This document shows positions 27,869-35,982 of a stretch of DNA of 64,000 nucleotides, one piece after another; positions within the stretch are counted from its first letter, which is position 1; each line of letters opens with the position of its first letter. The translations under genes and the position numbers were made by a program. The notes below the pieces were generated by a model. It did not search any database. It saw only the letters and a list, made by a program, of their open reading frames with translations, and was not told the origin of the DNA. The DNA is from JAJNBA01 sp963842295 (GTDB lineage: Bacteria; Actinomycetota; UBA4738; HRBIN12), in contig CAWJFY010000008.1 of assembly GCA_963842295.1 (NCBI GenBank), positions 1 through 64,000 on the forward strand, written 5' to 3'.

Positions 27869-28327
27869 CTAGCGACGCCACGCGCGCTTCGCGGCGACGA
27901 TCATCTTCGCGACGGTGTCCGGTCGCAGGCCGAGCCGTTCCGCGATCTCGTTCAGCGTCTTCCTTCCCGTGACGTGGAGAGCGAGTGCGAGGTTCTGCTG
28001 GGACGGGGTCCACGATTCCTCCGGCTGCTCGGAGTGCCGTACCGCCGCCGTGTCAGCGCCGGCCCTGTTCGTCCGTTCCCTGCGTGGCCGAGGGCGTGCG
28101 TTGGAGATCGAGGAGGCGCGCCGCGCATCCTGGTAGCGCCCGCTCGCCATCTCGGCCTCTGTACGTTCGTCCAGGATCACGAACTGGTCGGCGGCCTTGT
28201 TCACACCCACAGCCGCGATCGTGAGGCTCCGAGCGTTCTTCGCCTGACATTCGGCGGCCGTGCAGTAGTCATACTTCTCTGCTCGCTCGGGATGCAGCTC
28301 GATTCCGCAGGTGACGCATCGAGTCAC
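27869..28327 (-). CDS. Zinc-finger plus helix-turn-helix protein
   Basis: 152 residues from GTG 28327, with GGAGGG about eight bases upstream. The N-terminal TRCVTCGIELHPERAEKYDY then CTAAECQAKN has four Cys suited to one zinc; the C-terminal SQQNLALALHVTGRKTLNEI then AERLGLRPDTVAKMI is a helix-turn-helix. Looks like a small DNA-binding regulator, family not recognised. Confidence 0.55.
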   Translation of the reverse strand: MTRCVTCGIELHPERAEKYDYCTAAECQAKNARSLTIAAVGVNKAADQFVILDERTEAEMASGRYQDARRASSISNARPRPRRERTNRAGADTAAVRHSEQPEESWTPSQQNLALALHVTGRKTLNEIAERLGLRPDTVAKMIVAAKRAWRR

Positions 28328-28502
28328 CGTCAACGCCCTCCTCTCGACGGCTCCACGGCTTCGTCCTCGTCCAGATGACCCATCTGGACACCCAAAGTCC
28401 AACGCTGGACGGACCTCAGGGATTCCTCCAGGTGTCGGAGTTTCCTGACTGAGTCCTCGGGTATGCCATGGAGCAAGCTCTCGACCATGAAGGAGGCTCC
28501 AC

Positions 28503-28658
28503 ATGAGGAAGCTACTCACGCTTGCACCGATCGCGGCGCTTCTCACGGCATGTGAGGACGCGGGGAACTCCGGAAACGACAACCTCCTGACAGGAGGGTC
28601 GCTCGTCCTCATCATCATCATCGTCGTCGTGGTCATCCTGGTGCGAAGGCGAGGGTAG
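28503..28658 (+). CDS. Small lipoprotein with C-terminal membrane helix (51 aa)
   Basis: ATG 28503 behind AAGGAGG at 28490-28496. N-terminal signal with lipobox LLTAC (Cys at 17), a short Asn/Gly-rich linker and a strong helix (LVLIIIIVVVVILV) with a basic end (RRRG). After the TAG the next frame carries an acidic, protein-like tail (SDDAEEPGDVDAPGTEAEDD, stop at 28745), so one lost or gained base near 28650 may have shortened a roughly 85-residue protein. Function unknown. Confidence 0.6.
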   Translation: MRKLLTLAPIAALLTACEDAGNSGNDNLLTGGSLVLIIIIVVVVILVRRRG

Positions 28659-28770
28659 CCGGAGCGAAGTCGGCACGCCCGGGCTCCGACGACGCAGAGG
28701 AACCCGGCGACGTGGATGCACCCGGGACGGAGGCCGAGGACGACTGAGTCAGGAGGAACGAGCGAAACGA

Positions 28771-28799
28771 GTGGGGCCCCGCTCTCGCGGGGCCCCCAC
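28771..28799 (+). terminator. Strong GC hairpin terminator
   Basis: GTGGGGCCCCGC, loop TCTC, then GCGGGGCCCCCAC (one-base bulge), followed by GTTCCCTTAC. Lies between the small lipoprotein gene (+) and the convergent RTX-type gene (-), so it can end transcription from both sides. Confidence 0.7.
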
Positions 28800-28808
28800 G
28801 TTCCCTTA

Positions 28809-30323
28809 CTAGCAGCTGGCGTGCCGGACGTCGATCGGATCACGGTCTGAGGACTTGTCGGCCCCCAAGCCACAATTGATCAGGTCCCTCGCTCCGTCGC
28901 TGGTATGGAAGGTGTCGTTCCCGATGGAACCGATGTGGCTGTCGCGACCGCCGTTGTCGTTGATCGTGTCGTTCCCGGCTCCGCCGTTGACGGTGTCGTT
29001 ATGGCTGTTGCCCCCGTTCAGGACATCGTTGCCGCCGCCGCCGAACAGGGTGCTGGGGAACAGATTCGCACCGACGATGTTGTCGGCGAACGCGCTGCCG
29101 GTGACCAGTTCCACACTCGCGCGGACCTCGTCGCCTTCTGCGCCTCCGCCTTCCCCGTCACCGGTGACGGCGCCGTTCTGGTTGACGACCACTCCGCTGG
29201 TTCGGTTCGCGTAGGTGACCCTGTCGCCTGCGCCGAGGCCGCCGTCCATCACATCGGCCCCGGATGCGCCGTTCAGGGTGTCCGCATCGTCCTGGCCGAA
29301 GAGGTCGTCATCACCGTCGAACCCGTTCAGCGTGTCGTTCCCGAGCCCGCCGATCAATGTGTCGTTGCCCGTGTCACCATCGTCCACGAGCGGGTCCGGA
29401 TCCACGCCACCGTTCAGCCGGTTGGCGGCGGTCGATCCGGTGATGTGGTCGTTGAAGGGTCCCCCGGTGACGTTCTCGACGGTGGTGGTCACGTTGTCGC
29501 CCTCGCCGAGCCTCGCCGTCGTTGGTGCCGCCACCGATCGTGACCGTCACCGCGGCACCCGCGTCCGAGTAGTCGACCGTGTCGATCCCGAGGCCGCCTT
29601 GGAAGATGTCGCCGCCGGCGCCACCGTTCATCGTGTCGTTGCCCTGGTCGCCCGAGAGTCTGTTGCGCCCGCGTCGCCGGTGAGCGTGTCGTTGCCGAGG
29701 GCGGTGGTGATGTTCTCCGTTTGGACGTTGTCATTCTCGCCTGCGGCTCCGTCGTTCGCGGCCATGTCCAACGTCACGGTCCGATCCGGGGTGCCGTCGT
29801 AGTCGGCGGTGTCGATGTCGAGTCCACCGATCAGCAGGTCGTTGAGACCCCCTCCGTCGAGGGTGTCGTCGCCGGCATCGCCGTTCAGCGTGTCGGGCTG
29901 CGATCCACCTTCGAGGTTGTCGAGCCCGTCCCCACCGGTGACGGTCAGCGGCTCCCCCAGACCCGTCGTGGCCAGTGTGTCGTCGCCGCAAGGAGGTTCA
30001 CGATCGATGATCGTGATCCCCCTGTGTCCTTGGTGCACCGGACCCGGCCGGGGAAGTCGGCCGGGTCGGCCTCGCAGCCGACGCCCGGGGTGGCTCCCTG
30101 GGTCGTGTCCTCGACGAAGACCTGGGTGGCCGAGTCAGTGATGACCAAGGTATTGACCAGAGCGTCGCCGGTCACCGTCACCGTGCCCCCGGCGAGCGAA
30201 ACCGTGGTCGGGGCGGCGAAGGCCGCCGTGGGAAGACCGAGCACCGCGATGACGCGCGAGCACCAGCCCTGCCCACGAGAACCGCTTCAGTGCAAACAGT
30301 GAAGCGCGTGAGTGATCTCTCAT
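28809..30323 (-). CDS. Secreted RTX-type calcium-binding repeat protein (four frameshifts)
   Basis: Signal peptide from ATG 30323 (SLFALKRFSWAGLVLA, then LGLPTAAFA cleavage region after a frame slip), followed by many RTX nonapeptides such as GGLGNDTLNGFDGDDDLFG, GGAGNDTINDNGG and GGSQPDTLNGDAGDDTLDGG that form calcium-bound beta-rolls. Frame changes near 30255, 30019 (in a run of five C), 29668 and 29515; repeats continue in the new frame each time. Rejoined length is about 504 residues. GGAG lies ten bases before the start. The C-terminus ends with Cys (VRHASC). Probably surface or extracellular; no enzyme domain seen. Confidence 0.82.
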
Positions 30324-30590
30324 CTACCTATCTCCCTTGTGAGGAACGTGTGCTGCGGGACGGTCCGCACCCTCCGCCGACGAACCCAGAGGCGGAGAGA
30401 AGCTCCCCCTACTAGTACCATCCGGGCCGCCTCGGTGGGAAGGGACCAACGGCCTAATTGGCGTCGTGAAGGGGAGTCCTCGCGAAGTCGTCTCCCGTTC
30501 ACCCGAGCATGCTTCCGCCCGAAGCGGTCAGGCGACCCGCTACAGATCAGTCTGCTGTCGCGTACTCGACCCGCTGCTCTCCCGGCTGAG

Positions 30591-31640
30591 TCAGGGCCGC
30601 TCGTCGTGCGAAGGCCGCGCCCAGCGGTTGACGCCACCCTCTTTCGCGTAGCGGTCGATCTCGGCGAGCTCGTCCTCGGTGAAGTCCGAGTTCTCGAGCG
30701 AGGCGACGTTGTCGCGGATCTGCTCGGGACGGCTCGCGCCTATCAACGCGGACGTCACCCTCGGATCGCGGAGCACCCACGCGATGGCCATCTGCGCGAG
30801 GCTCTGACCTCGCGCGCGGGCGATCTCGTTCAAAGCGCGCACGCGCTCGATGTTCTCCTCGCTCAGGTCGGTCGCCGCGAGCGTGTCACCGCCGGGGCGA
30901 CGCACCCGCGCGTCCTCCGGCACACCCGAGAGATACTTGTCGGTGAGCACGCCCTGGGCGAGCGGCGTGAACGCGATGCAGCCGATCCCCTCCTCGCCGA
31001 GCGTGTCGAGGAGCTCCTCCTCGATCCAGCGGTTGAGCATGTTGTACGAGGGCTGATGGATCAACAGAGGGACGTCGAGACCGCGGAGGATGCTCGAGGC
31101 CTCCCGCGTCATCTTCGCCGAGTACGACGAGATGCCCGCGTAGAGGGCCTTGCCTCCCTGCACCGCGGTCGCGAGCGCACCCATCGTCTCCTCGAGCGGC
31201 GTGTCGGGATCGAACCGGTGCGAGTAGAAGATGTCGACGTAGTCCACGCCCAACCGCTGCAGGCTCTGATCGAGGCTCGCGAGGACGTACTTCCGCGAGC
31301 CACCGCCCTGCCCGTACGGCCCAGCCCACATATCCCATCCGGCCTTTGTCGAGATGATCAACTCGTCTCGGTACGGTCCGAAGTCCTCGCGCAGCAGCCG
31401 TCCGAAGTTGATCTCGGCGCTGCCGTACGGCGGACCGTAGTTGTTCGCGAGGTCGAAGTGGGTGATACCGAGGTCGAAGGCGGTCCGGAGCATCGCACGC
31501 TGCGTGTCCACAGGCGTCGCGTCGCCGAAGTTCTGCCAGAGACCGAGCGAGATCGGCGGGAGCTGGAGCCCGCTCCGACCGCAGAAGCGATACGGCATGC
31601 GGTCGTAGCGATCGGCCTCGGCCGTGTAGATCCCGCTCAT
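30591..31640 (-). CDS. Aldo/keto reductase (YghZ/L-glyceraldehyde-3-phosphate reductase-like)
   Basis: 349 residues. LPPISLGLWQNFG at the N-terminus, FDLANNYGPPYGSAEINFGR with catalytic Tyr, STKAGWDMWAGPYG with Lys, and YSHRFDPDTPLEE are typical of the YghZ/Kv-beta-like AKR14 group; NADPH-binding ALIGASRPEQIRDN is near the C-terminus. Intact. Physiological substrate not determinable. Confidence 0.92.
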   Translation of the reverse strand: MSGIYTAEADRYDRMPYRFCGRSGLQLPPISLGLWQNFGDATPVDTQRAMLRTAFDLGITHFDLANNYGPPYGSAEINFGRLLREDFGPYRDELIISTKAGWDMWAGPYGQGGGSRKYVLASLDQSLQRLGVDYVDIFYSHRFDPDTPLEETMGALATAVQGGKALYAGISSYSAKMTREASSILRGLDVPLLIHQPSYNMLNRWIEEELLDTLGEEGIGCIAFTPLAQGVLTDKYLSGVPEDARVRRPGGDTLAATDLSEENIERVRALNEIARARGQSLAQMAIAWVLRDPRVTSALIGASRPEQIRDNVASLENSDFTEDELAEIDRYAKEGGVNRWARPSHDERP

Positions 31641-31809
31641 CCCCGAACCGTAGCCACTCCCCGCTGAGTCTGACTAGCTGGAGGTGGCCATCCCTCTTTC
31701 GGTCGGGTTCCCTCTCTCGAATCACTGCCTCGGGCGATACTCCACCCCCGCTCGCATCCCTACCCTGATCTAGGTAGCGAACCGTTCGAGGACGGAAAGG
31801 AGCAAGCGG

Positions 31810-32220
31810 ATGCCACGCAGTCGCATCACCAAGCTCGTCGTCACAGGGATCCTGATCGGCACGACGATGCTCGCGGGGGCGTCGTCGGCGCCCGCCGGAC
31901 CACGCTGCACCTTGCGGGGGACCTCCGGCGACGACCGCTTGATCGATACCGCGGGAGCCAGCGTGATCTGCGCTCTCGGCGGGAGCGATCTGGTCGAGGG
32001 AGGGCCTGCAGCCGACCGGATCTTCGGCGGCAAGGGCAGCGATCGGCTGGAAGCGAACGAGGGCAGGGACGTCGTTCGGGGTGGCCGAGGCGCCGACACG
32101 ATCGTGGTGACCGACGGAGCCGCCGGCGACCGGGCTCTCGGCGGACCAGGACACGACACGTGCTACCTCGACCGGGGCGACCGGGCGAAGAGCTGCGAGA
32201 CGAAGACGGTCGTCGGGTAG
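31810..32220 (+). CDS. Small secreted RTX-like repeat protein
   Basis: 136 residues. Signal peptide (KLVVTGILIGTTMLAGASSA) then calcium-binding-like repeats (GTSGDDRLIDTAGASVICAL, GGKGSDRLEANEGRDVVRGG, GADTIVV) and a C-terminal CYLDRGDRAKSC pair of Cys. ATG 31810 with AAGGAG at 31796-31801. This short form is common in Actinomycetota. 75 bases before a secreted propeller protein. Confidence 0.75.
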   Translation: MPRSRITKLVVTGILIGTTMLAGASSAPAGPRCTLRGTSGDDRLIDTAGASVICALGGSDLVEGGPAADRIFGGKGSDRLEANEGRDVVRGGRGADTIVVTDGAAGDRALGGPGHDTCYLDRGDRAKSCETKTVVG

Positions 32221-32294
32221 TCCCGTAGGTCACCGGCGGACTCCTTCGATTACTGTAGGCGGAGTTACTGACCCGGACTGAGAGGGGATCACCC

Positions 32295-33356
32295 GTGCGG
32301 GGAACTCGTCGGATCGTCGCGCTCGGCATCATCACGTGTTCGGCTCTGCTCATCGCGCTGGTCGCGCCCACGGCCGCCTCGGCACGTCCCCGCGTACAGG
32401 TGCTGCTCTCGGGCCTGTCGTCCCCCAAGGGCCTGGCTCTGGCGCACGACGGCAACCTGATCGTGGGACAGGGCGCCTTCGGCCCGCCCGCGCCGGTGCT
32501 GGTCTACCTGTTGAAGGGTCCCGACCGCGGTGACACGATCGAAGTCACGGAGCCGTTGAACGTGGTCGACGTCGCCGAGGGTCCCGATGGCTCGGGGTGG
32601 GCCATCGGCGGTGACCGGGTGCTCTACCGCCAGGATCTCGCTGGCAACATCGAACCCGTCTTGGACATCGCCGCCTACCAGGTGACCGATCCGGATCCGT
32701 TCGACCAGGAGAAGGCGCCCACCGAGTCCAACCCGTACGGGCTCGCGGTCCTCCCCACGGGCGATGCGTTGGTCGCCGACGCGGCCGGCAACGATCTCCT
32801 CCGCGTCACGCCGGACGGAGATGCGACAACGGTGGCCCGGTTCGACGTCGAGAGCATCTCGACGAACCACATCCCGGATCCGACACTGCCGCGGAGGCTC
32901 GATGCCGAGGCGGTGCCCACCTCGGTGACGATCGGACCCGACGGATGGATCTATGTGGGTGAGCTCAAGGGCTTCCCGTTCCGCCCGCGAACGTCGCACA
33001 TCTGGCGGATCGATCCGAACGCCGACGGGGTGCTGTGCTCGGTGAACGACCCCGCCGCCGGCTGCTCACACATCAGGGGGCGGTTCACGGCGATCAACGA
33101 CATCGCGTTCAACCAGCGCAACTCGACGCTGTACGTGTACCAGCTCGCCGCCGACGGTGTGCTCGCGTTCGAGGAAGGATTCGAGACCGGCAACTTCCCG
33201 CCGGCCGTCCTGCTGAGAGTCAAGGGCGACGAACGCACTCGCCTCGCCGTTCGCCGACTGTCGCAGCCCGGCGGCGTCGTCGTGACCCGCGGTGGCAGGG
33301 TGTTCGTGACCGACGGGATGTTCGGTGACGGTCGCCTCCTCCGAGTGCGACGCTGA
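32295..33356 (+). CDS. Secreted ScyD/ScyE-like beta-propeller protein
   Basis: 353 residues. Signal peptide (IVALGIITCSALLIALVAPT), then six-bladed propeller sequence with GLSSPKGLALAHDGNLIVGQ, NPYGLAVLPTGDALVADAAG, and PTSVTIGPDGWIYVGELKGF, as in the ScyD/ScyE family (named from cyanobacterial scytonemin loci; function elsewhere unknown). GTG start at 32295. Intact. Confidence 0.82.
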   Translation: MRGTRRIVALGIITCSALLIALVAPTAASARPRVQVLLSGLSSPKGLALAHDGNLIVGQGAFGPPAPVLVYLLKGPDRGDTIEVTEPLNVVDVAEGPDGSGWAIGGDRVLYRQDLAGNIEPVLDIAAYQVTDPDPFDQEKAPTESNPYGLAVLPTGDALVADAAGNDLLRVTPDGDATTVARFDVESISTNHIPDPTLPRRLDAEAVPTSVTIGPDGWIYVGELKGFPFRPRTSHIWRIDPNADGVLCSVNDPAAGCSHIRGRFTAINDIAFNQRNSTLYVYQLAADGVLAFEEGFETGNFPPAVLLRVKGDERTRLAVRRLSQPGGVVVTRGGRVFVTDGMFGDGRLLRVRR

Positions 33357-33375
33357 AGCTCCGATATCGCTCGGG

Positions 33376-33660
33376 TCAGCCCCGCTCGCGAGCGATCTGC
33401 TGAAGATCGCTCACACTCGGGGTGTTGACCGTCACATCTCCCAGCAACCCGCGGATCGCCTCTCGCTCGGAACTGCGATCGCGGTTGGGGATCTCCCACG
33501 TGCTCACGAGGAACTTCAACCGGTCGAGGCGAACGACCTCCATCTCGCCTCTCTGCTCGATCTCGATCGCGCCGATGGCCGCCCACTGACGGATCGTCCG
33601 AACATCGACATCCGCCAACTCCGCAGCCGCGTCGATCGGCACCGAACCCTTCTGCATCAT
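33376..33660 (-). CDS. Small MerR-like helix-turn-helix DNA-binding protein
   Basis: 94 residues from ATG 33660. IDAAAELADVDVRTIRQWAA then IGAIEIEQRGEMEVVRLDRL is a MerR/excisionase-type winged helix, followed by a tail with LLGDVTVNTPSV. AAGGGG lies upstream. Convergent with the propeller gene. Probably a regulator; target unknown. 33661-34048 upstream contains nothing else that I recognise. Confidence 0.6.
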   Translation of the reverse strand: MMQKGSVPIDAAAELADVDVRTIRQWAAIGAIEIEQRGEMEVVRLDRLKFLVSTWEIPNRDRSSEREAIRGLLGDVTVNTPSVSDLQQIARERG

Positions 33661-34048
33661 CTGAGGTCCCCTTCTCCCCTGCGTCCTTCTACATGACTCA
33701 CCGTAGGCCGCTTGGGGGGTAGTCCACATCCGCCGTCCGTCGGGTTCGGGAGGTGCCGTTCGGACTGGTGCGGAAGGCGTAGAGCCGGGGATCAGACGCG
33801 CGAACGGTATCGGGGCGCTGCCCTCGCTCCAGAGCTCGTTCGGGCCCGCCGGATGCCTCGGCCGGATGCCTCGGTCGGATGCGAGCCGTCGGCCCGACGA
33901 GCGACGGCTGATGAGGCGCCGATCTAGTCACACCGAGCCCTTGGAGATTGGCGCGAAGGAACCATCGCCCCAGGTCAAGTGGGTGCCGATACCTTATCTC
34001 GGGTATACACAGAACCGATGGTCATCCTCGATGTGGAAGGAGCGGGAC

Positions 34049-35341
34049 GTGGGCGGAGCCAGCAGCTCGACCGAACGGGCCGAGGACAGCACCTCGATCC
34101 GCGTCTTGGTCGCCGACGACGAGGAGACGGTCGTCGACGTCCTCCGCGCGCTCATCGGGTCGGATCCTTCGCTCCGCTTCGTCGGAGCCGCGAGCGATGC
34201 CGAAGACGCGATCGAGCTGGCTGTTCGCGAACGCCCGGACGTCGTCCTGCTCGACGTCCGCATGCCGGGAGGTGGAGGGCTGCGCGCGACGCGCGAGATC
34301 ACCAAGCGATGCGACTCGACCAAGGTGGTGGCGCTCTCCGCACACGAGGACTCGGACACGGTGATCGGCATGATCAGCGCGGGTGCGAGCGCCTACGTTC
34401 CCAAGGGCGATTCCACCGAGAAGATCCTCAGGACGATCCACAGAGCGGTCGACTCGAACTACGAGGCCACCGAGCGGAAGCCGCCGCTCAACGTGGTATC
34501 CCCGCTGCTTCCTCGGCGGACCCAACAGAGCACAGCGGTCGCGAAAGCGATCCTGGATGGCGCGATCACCACCGAGTTCGAACCGATCGCGGACCTCGCC
34601 ACGGGGCAGATCGTCGGCCTCGATGCCAGGCCGCGCGTGGCGACCCTTCCCCACCGTTCCTACGACACGTGGCTGGCCGACGCGGAAGCCGCCGACCTCT
34701 TGCTCGACGTGGAGCTGGCGGCGTTCCGAGCCAGTCTCCTGGCGTTGCCGATGATCCCCGAGGATCTCTTCCTCGAGTTCGAGGTGACACCGTCGACCGC
34801 GATCGAAGGCCGTTTCCGGCGAGCCATCCGGCGGCCGGTCGCCTCCCGGATCGCACTGGGGTTCTCTCCGCTCGCTCCGGCTGACACCGCTGCGCTCGGG
34901 ACGGATCCGAACGGGATCCTGGCGGGGCTTCGCGGACGCGGCGTTCGCATCGCGGCGAGAGACGTCGGCCCGGGATTCGCGGGCCTCCGGCACCTCTCTC
35001 ACCTCTCCCCTGACCTCGCCAGACTGGATGGGACGCTGGTCCGAGCCTTGGGCCAGAGCTTCTCGAGCCACTCGATCGTCGCCGCGATGGTGGCTTGCGC
35101 ATCCGACGTCGGAGCCCGGCTGATCGCCCCCGGCGTCGATTCCGAGGAGCAGTTGCTGGAGCTGCGGAACCTCGGGGTCGAGATGGTGCAAGGGCCGCTC
35201 GTCGGAGGGCCTATCCCGCTCTCGGAGCTCGGCGATCAGCATGGGATGTGGGAGGTGGAGCGGGTCAAGCTTTCGAGCTCTCCGGTCGATGAGAAGGAGA
35301 GTCCGTCGGGCACCTCGACGCTGGGAGGTGGTGCCTCGTGA
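34049..35341 (+). CDS. Response regulator with degenerate EAL domain
   Basis: 430 residues from GTG 34049, with GGAAGGAG at 34035-34042; ATG 34031 is less likely. The receiver is intact (ADDEE, VVLLDVRMPGGG, Lys in VPKGDS). The EAL-type domain has lost catalytic residues: FEPIADLATGQIVGLDARPR replaces the Glu-Ala-Leu signature, and RDVGPGFAGL replaces DDxGxG, so it should not hydrolyse c-di-GMP but may bind it or another partner. First gene of a four-gene operon; overlaps the next gene by GTGA. Confidence 0.85.
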   Translation: MGGASSSTERAEDSTSIRVLVADDEETVVDVLRALIGSDPSLRFVGAASDAEDAIELAVRERPDVVLLDVRMPGGGGLRATREITKRCDSTKVVALSAHEDSDTVIGMISAGASAYVPKGDSTEKILRTIHRAVDSNYEATERKPPLNVVSPLLPRRTQQSTAVAKAILDGAITTEFEPIADLATGQIVGLDARPRVATLPHRSYDTWLADAEAADLLLDVELAAFRASLLALPMIPEDLFLEFEVTPSTAIEGRFRRAIRRPVASRIALGFSPLAPADTAALGTDPNGILAGLRGRGVRIAARDVGPGFAGLRHLSHLSPDLARLDGTLVRALGQSFSSHSIVAAMVACASDVGARLIAPGVDSEEQLLELRNLGVEMVQGPLVGGPIPLSELGDQHGMWEVERVKLSSSPVDEKESPSGTSTLGGGAS

Positions 35342-35982
35342 GACGATCGACCCGTCGCCTGACGCTGGTCATGCTGGCGACACTCGGAGTCACCGTCCCC
35401 GGAGTCTCGTCCGCTTTCGCATCCTGTCCGGATCTGGACCTCGTCTGCCGAGTCGACGAGGCCATCGGCGCGGTCGGAGAACTCCCGGTCGACACGATCG
35501 GCCCCGTCGACACTCCCGTGGACGAGGTGGTCGACGCCCTGATCGGCACCGTCGACCAGGTCGTTGACGACGTGCTCGGGCGGACGAACGACCTCCCCGG
35601 GGGCGGTCAGGTGAACCCTCCCGATCTCGGTGGTGGCGGTGGTCATCATGTCGTCGGCCCGCCGCCCGGCGATCACACTCGAGGCATCAAGAGCCCCGCA
35701 GTTTCCGGCCACCGGGACGCTCTCGCCCGAGGCCCCAGACTCTCCGGCCCGACGGGACCTTCGACCGCGTATCAACCGTCGAGCACGCGCGGGGTGCATC
35801 CAGACCGAACGTCCCCTGATCGTTCCCGCGCCGCTCTCGAGGGAGTGGCGCGGAGTCTGGCGATCGTGCTCGTGCTCTTCGGACTGGCGATCGCGTTCGT
35901 CGCGCTCCAGGATCGTCTCGACCGGAGCGATCCGAGGCTCGCCCTCGCGCCGGTCGAGTCCGATGTGGTGGAGTTCGTGTGA
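35338..35982 (+). CDS. Secreted, C-terminally anchored protein between regulator and kinase
   Basis: 214 residues. Signal peptide (LTLVMLATLGVTVPGVSSAF), two Cys (CPDLDLVC) directly after, a Val/Asp-rich stretch with periodic hydrophobics (VDTPVDEVVDALIGTVDQVV), a Gly/Pro/His-rich linker, and a membrane helix near residues 172-190 (SLAIVLVLFGLAIAFVAL) with a short cytoplasmic tail. No family recognised. Start and stop overlap both neighbours (GTGA/GTGA), so it is made together with the kinase and could be its extracytoplasmic sensor or a target. Confidence 0.65.
   Translation: MRRSTRRLTLVMLATLGVTVPGVSSAFASCPDLDLVCRVDEAIGAVGELPVDTIGPVDTPVDEVVDALIGTVDQVVDDVLGRTNDLPGGGQVNPPDLGGGGGHHVVGPPPGDHTRGIKSPAVSGHRDALARGPRLSGPTGPSTAYQPSSTRGVHPDRTSPDRSRAALEGVARSLAIVLVLFGLAIAFVALQDRLDRSDPRLALAPVESDVVEFV

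Noticed and set aside
28809..30250. Periodic repeats resembling an array
   Set aside because: The period is 27 bases and follows RTX nonapeptide codons; no constant repeat with variable spacers, so not CRISPR.
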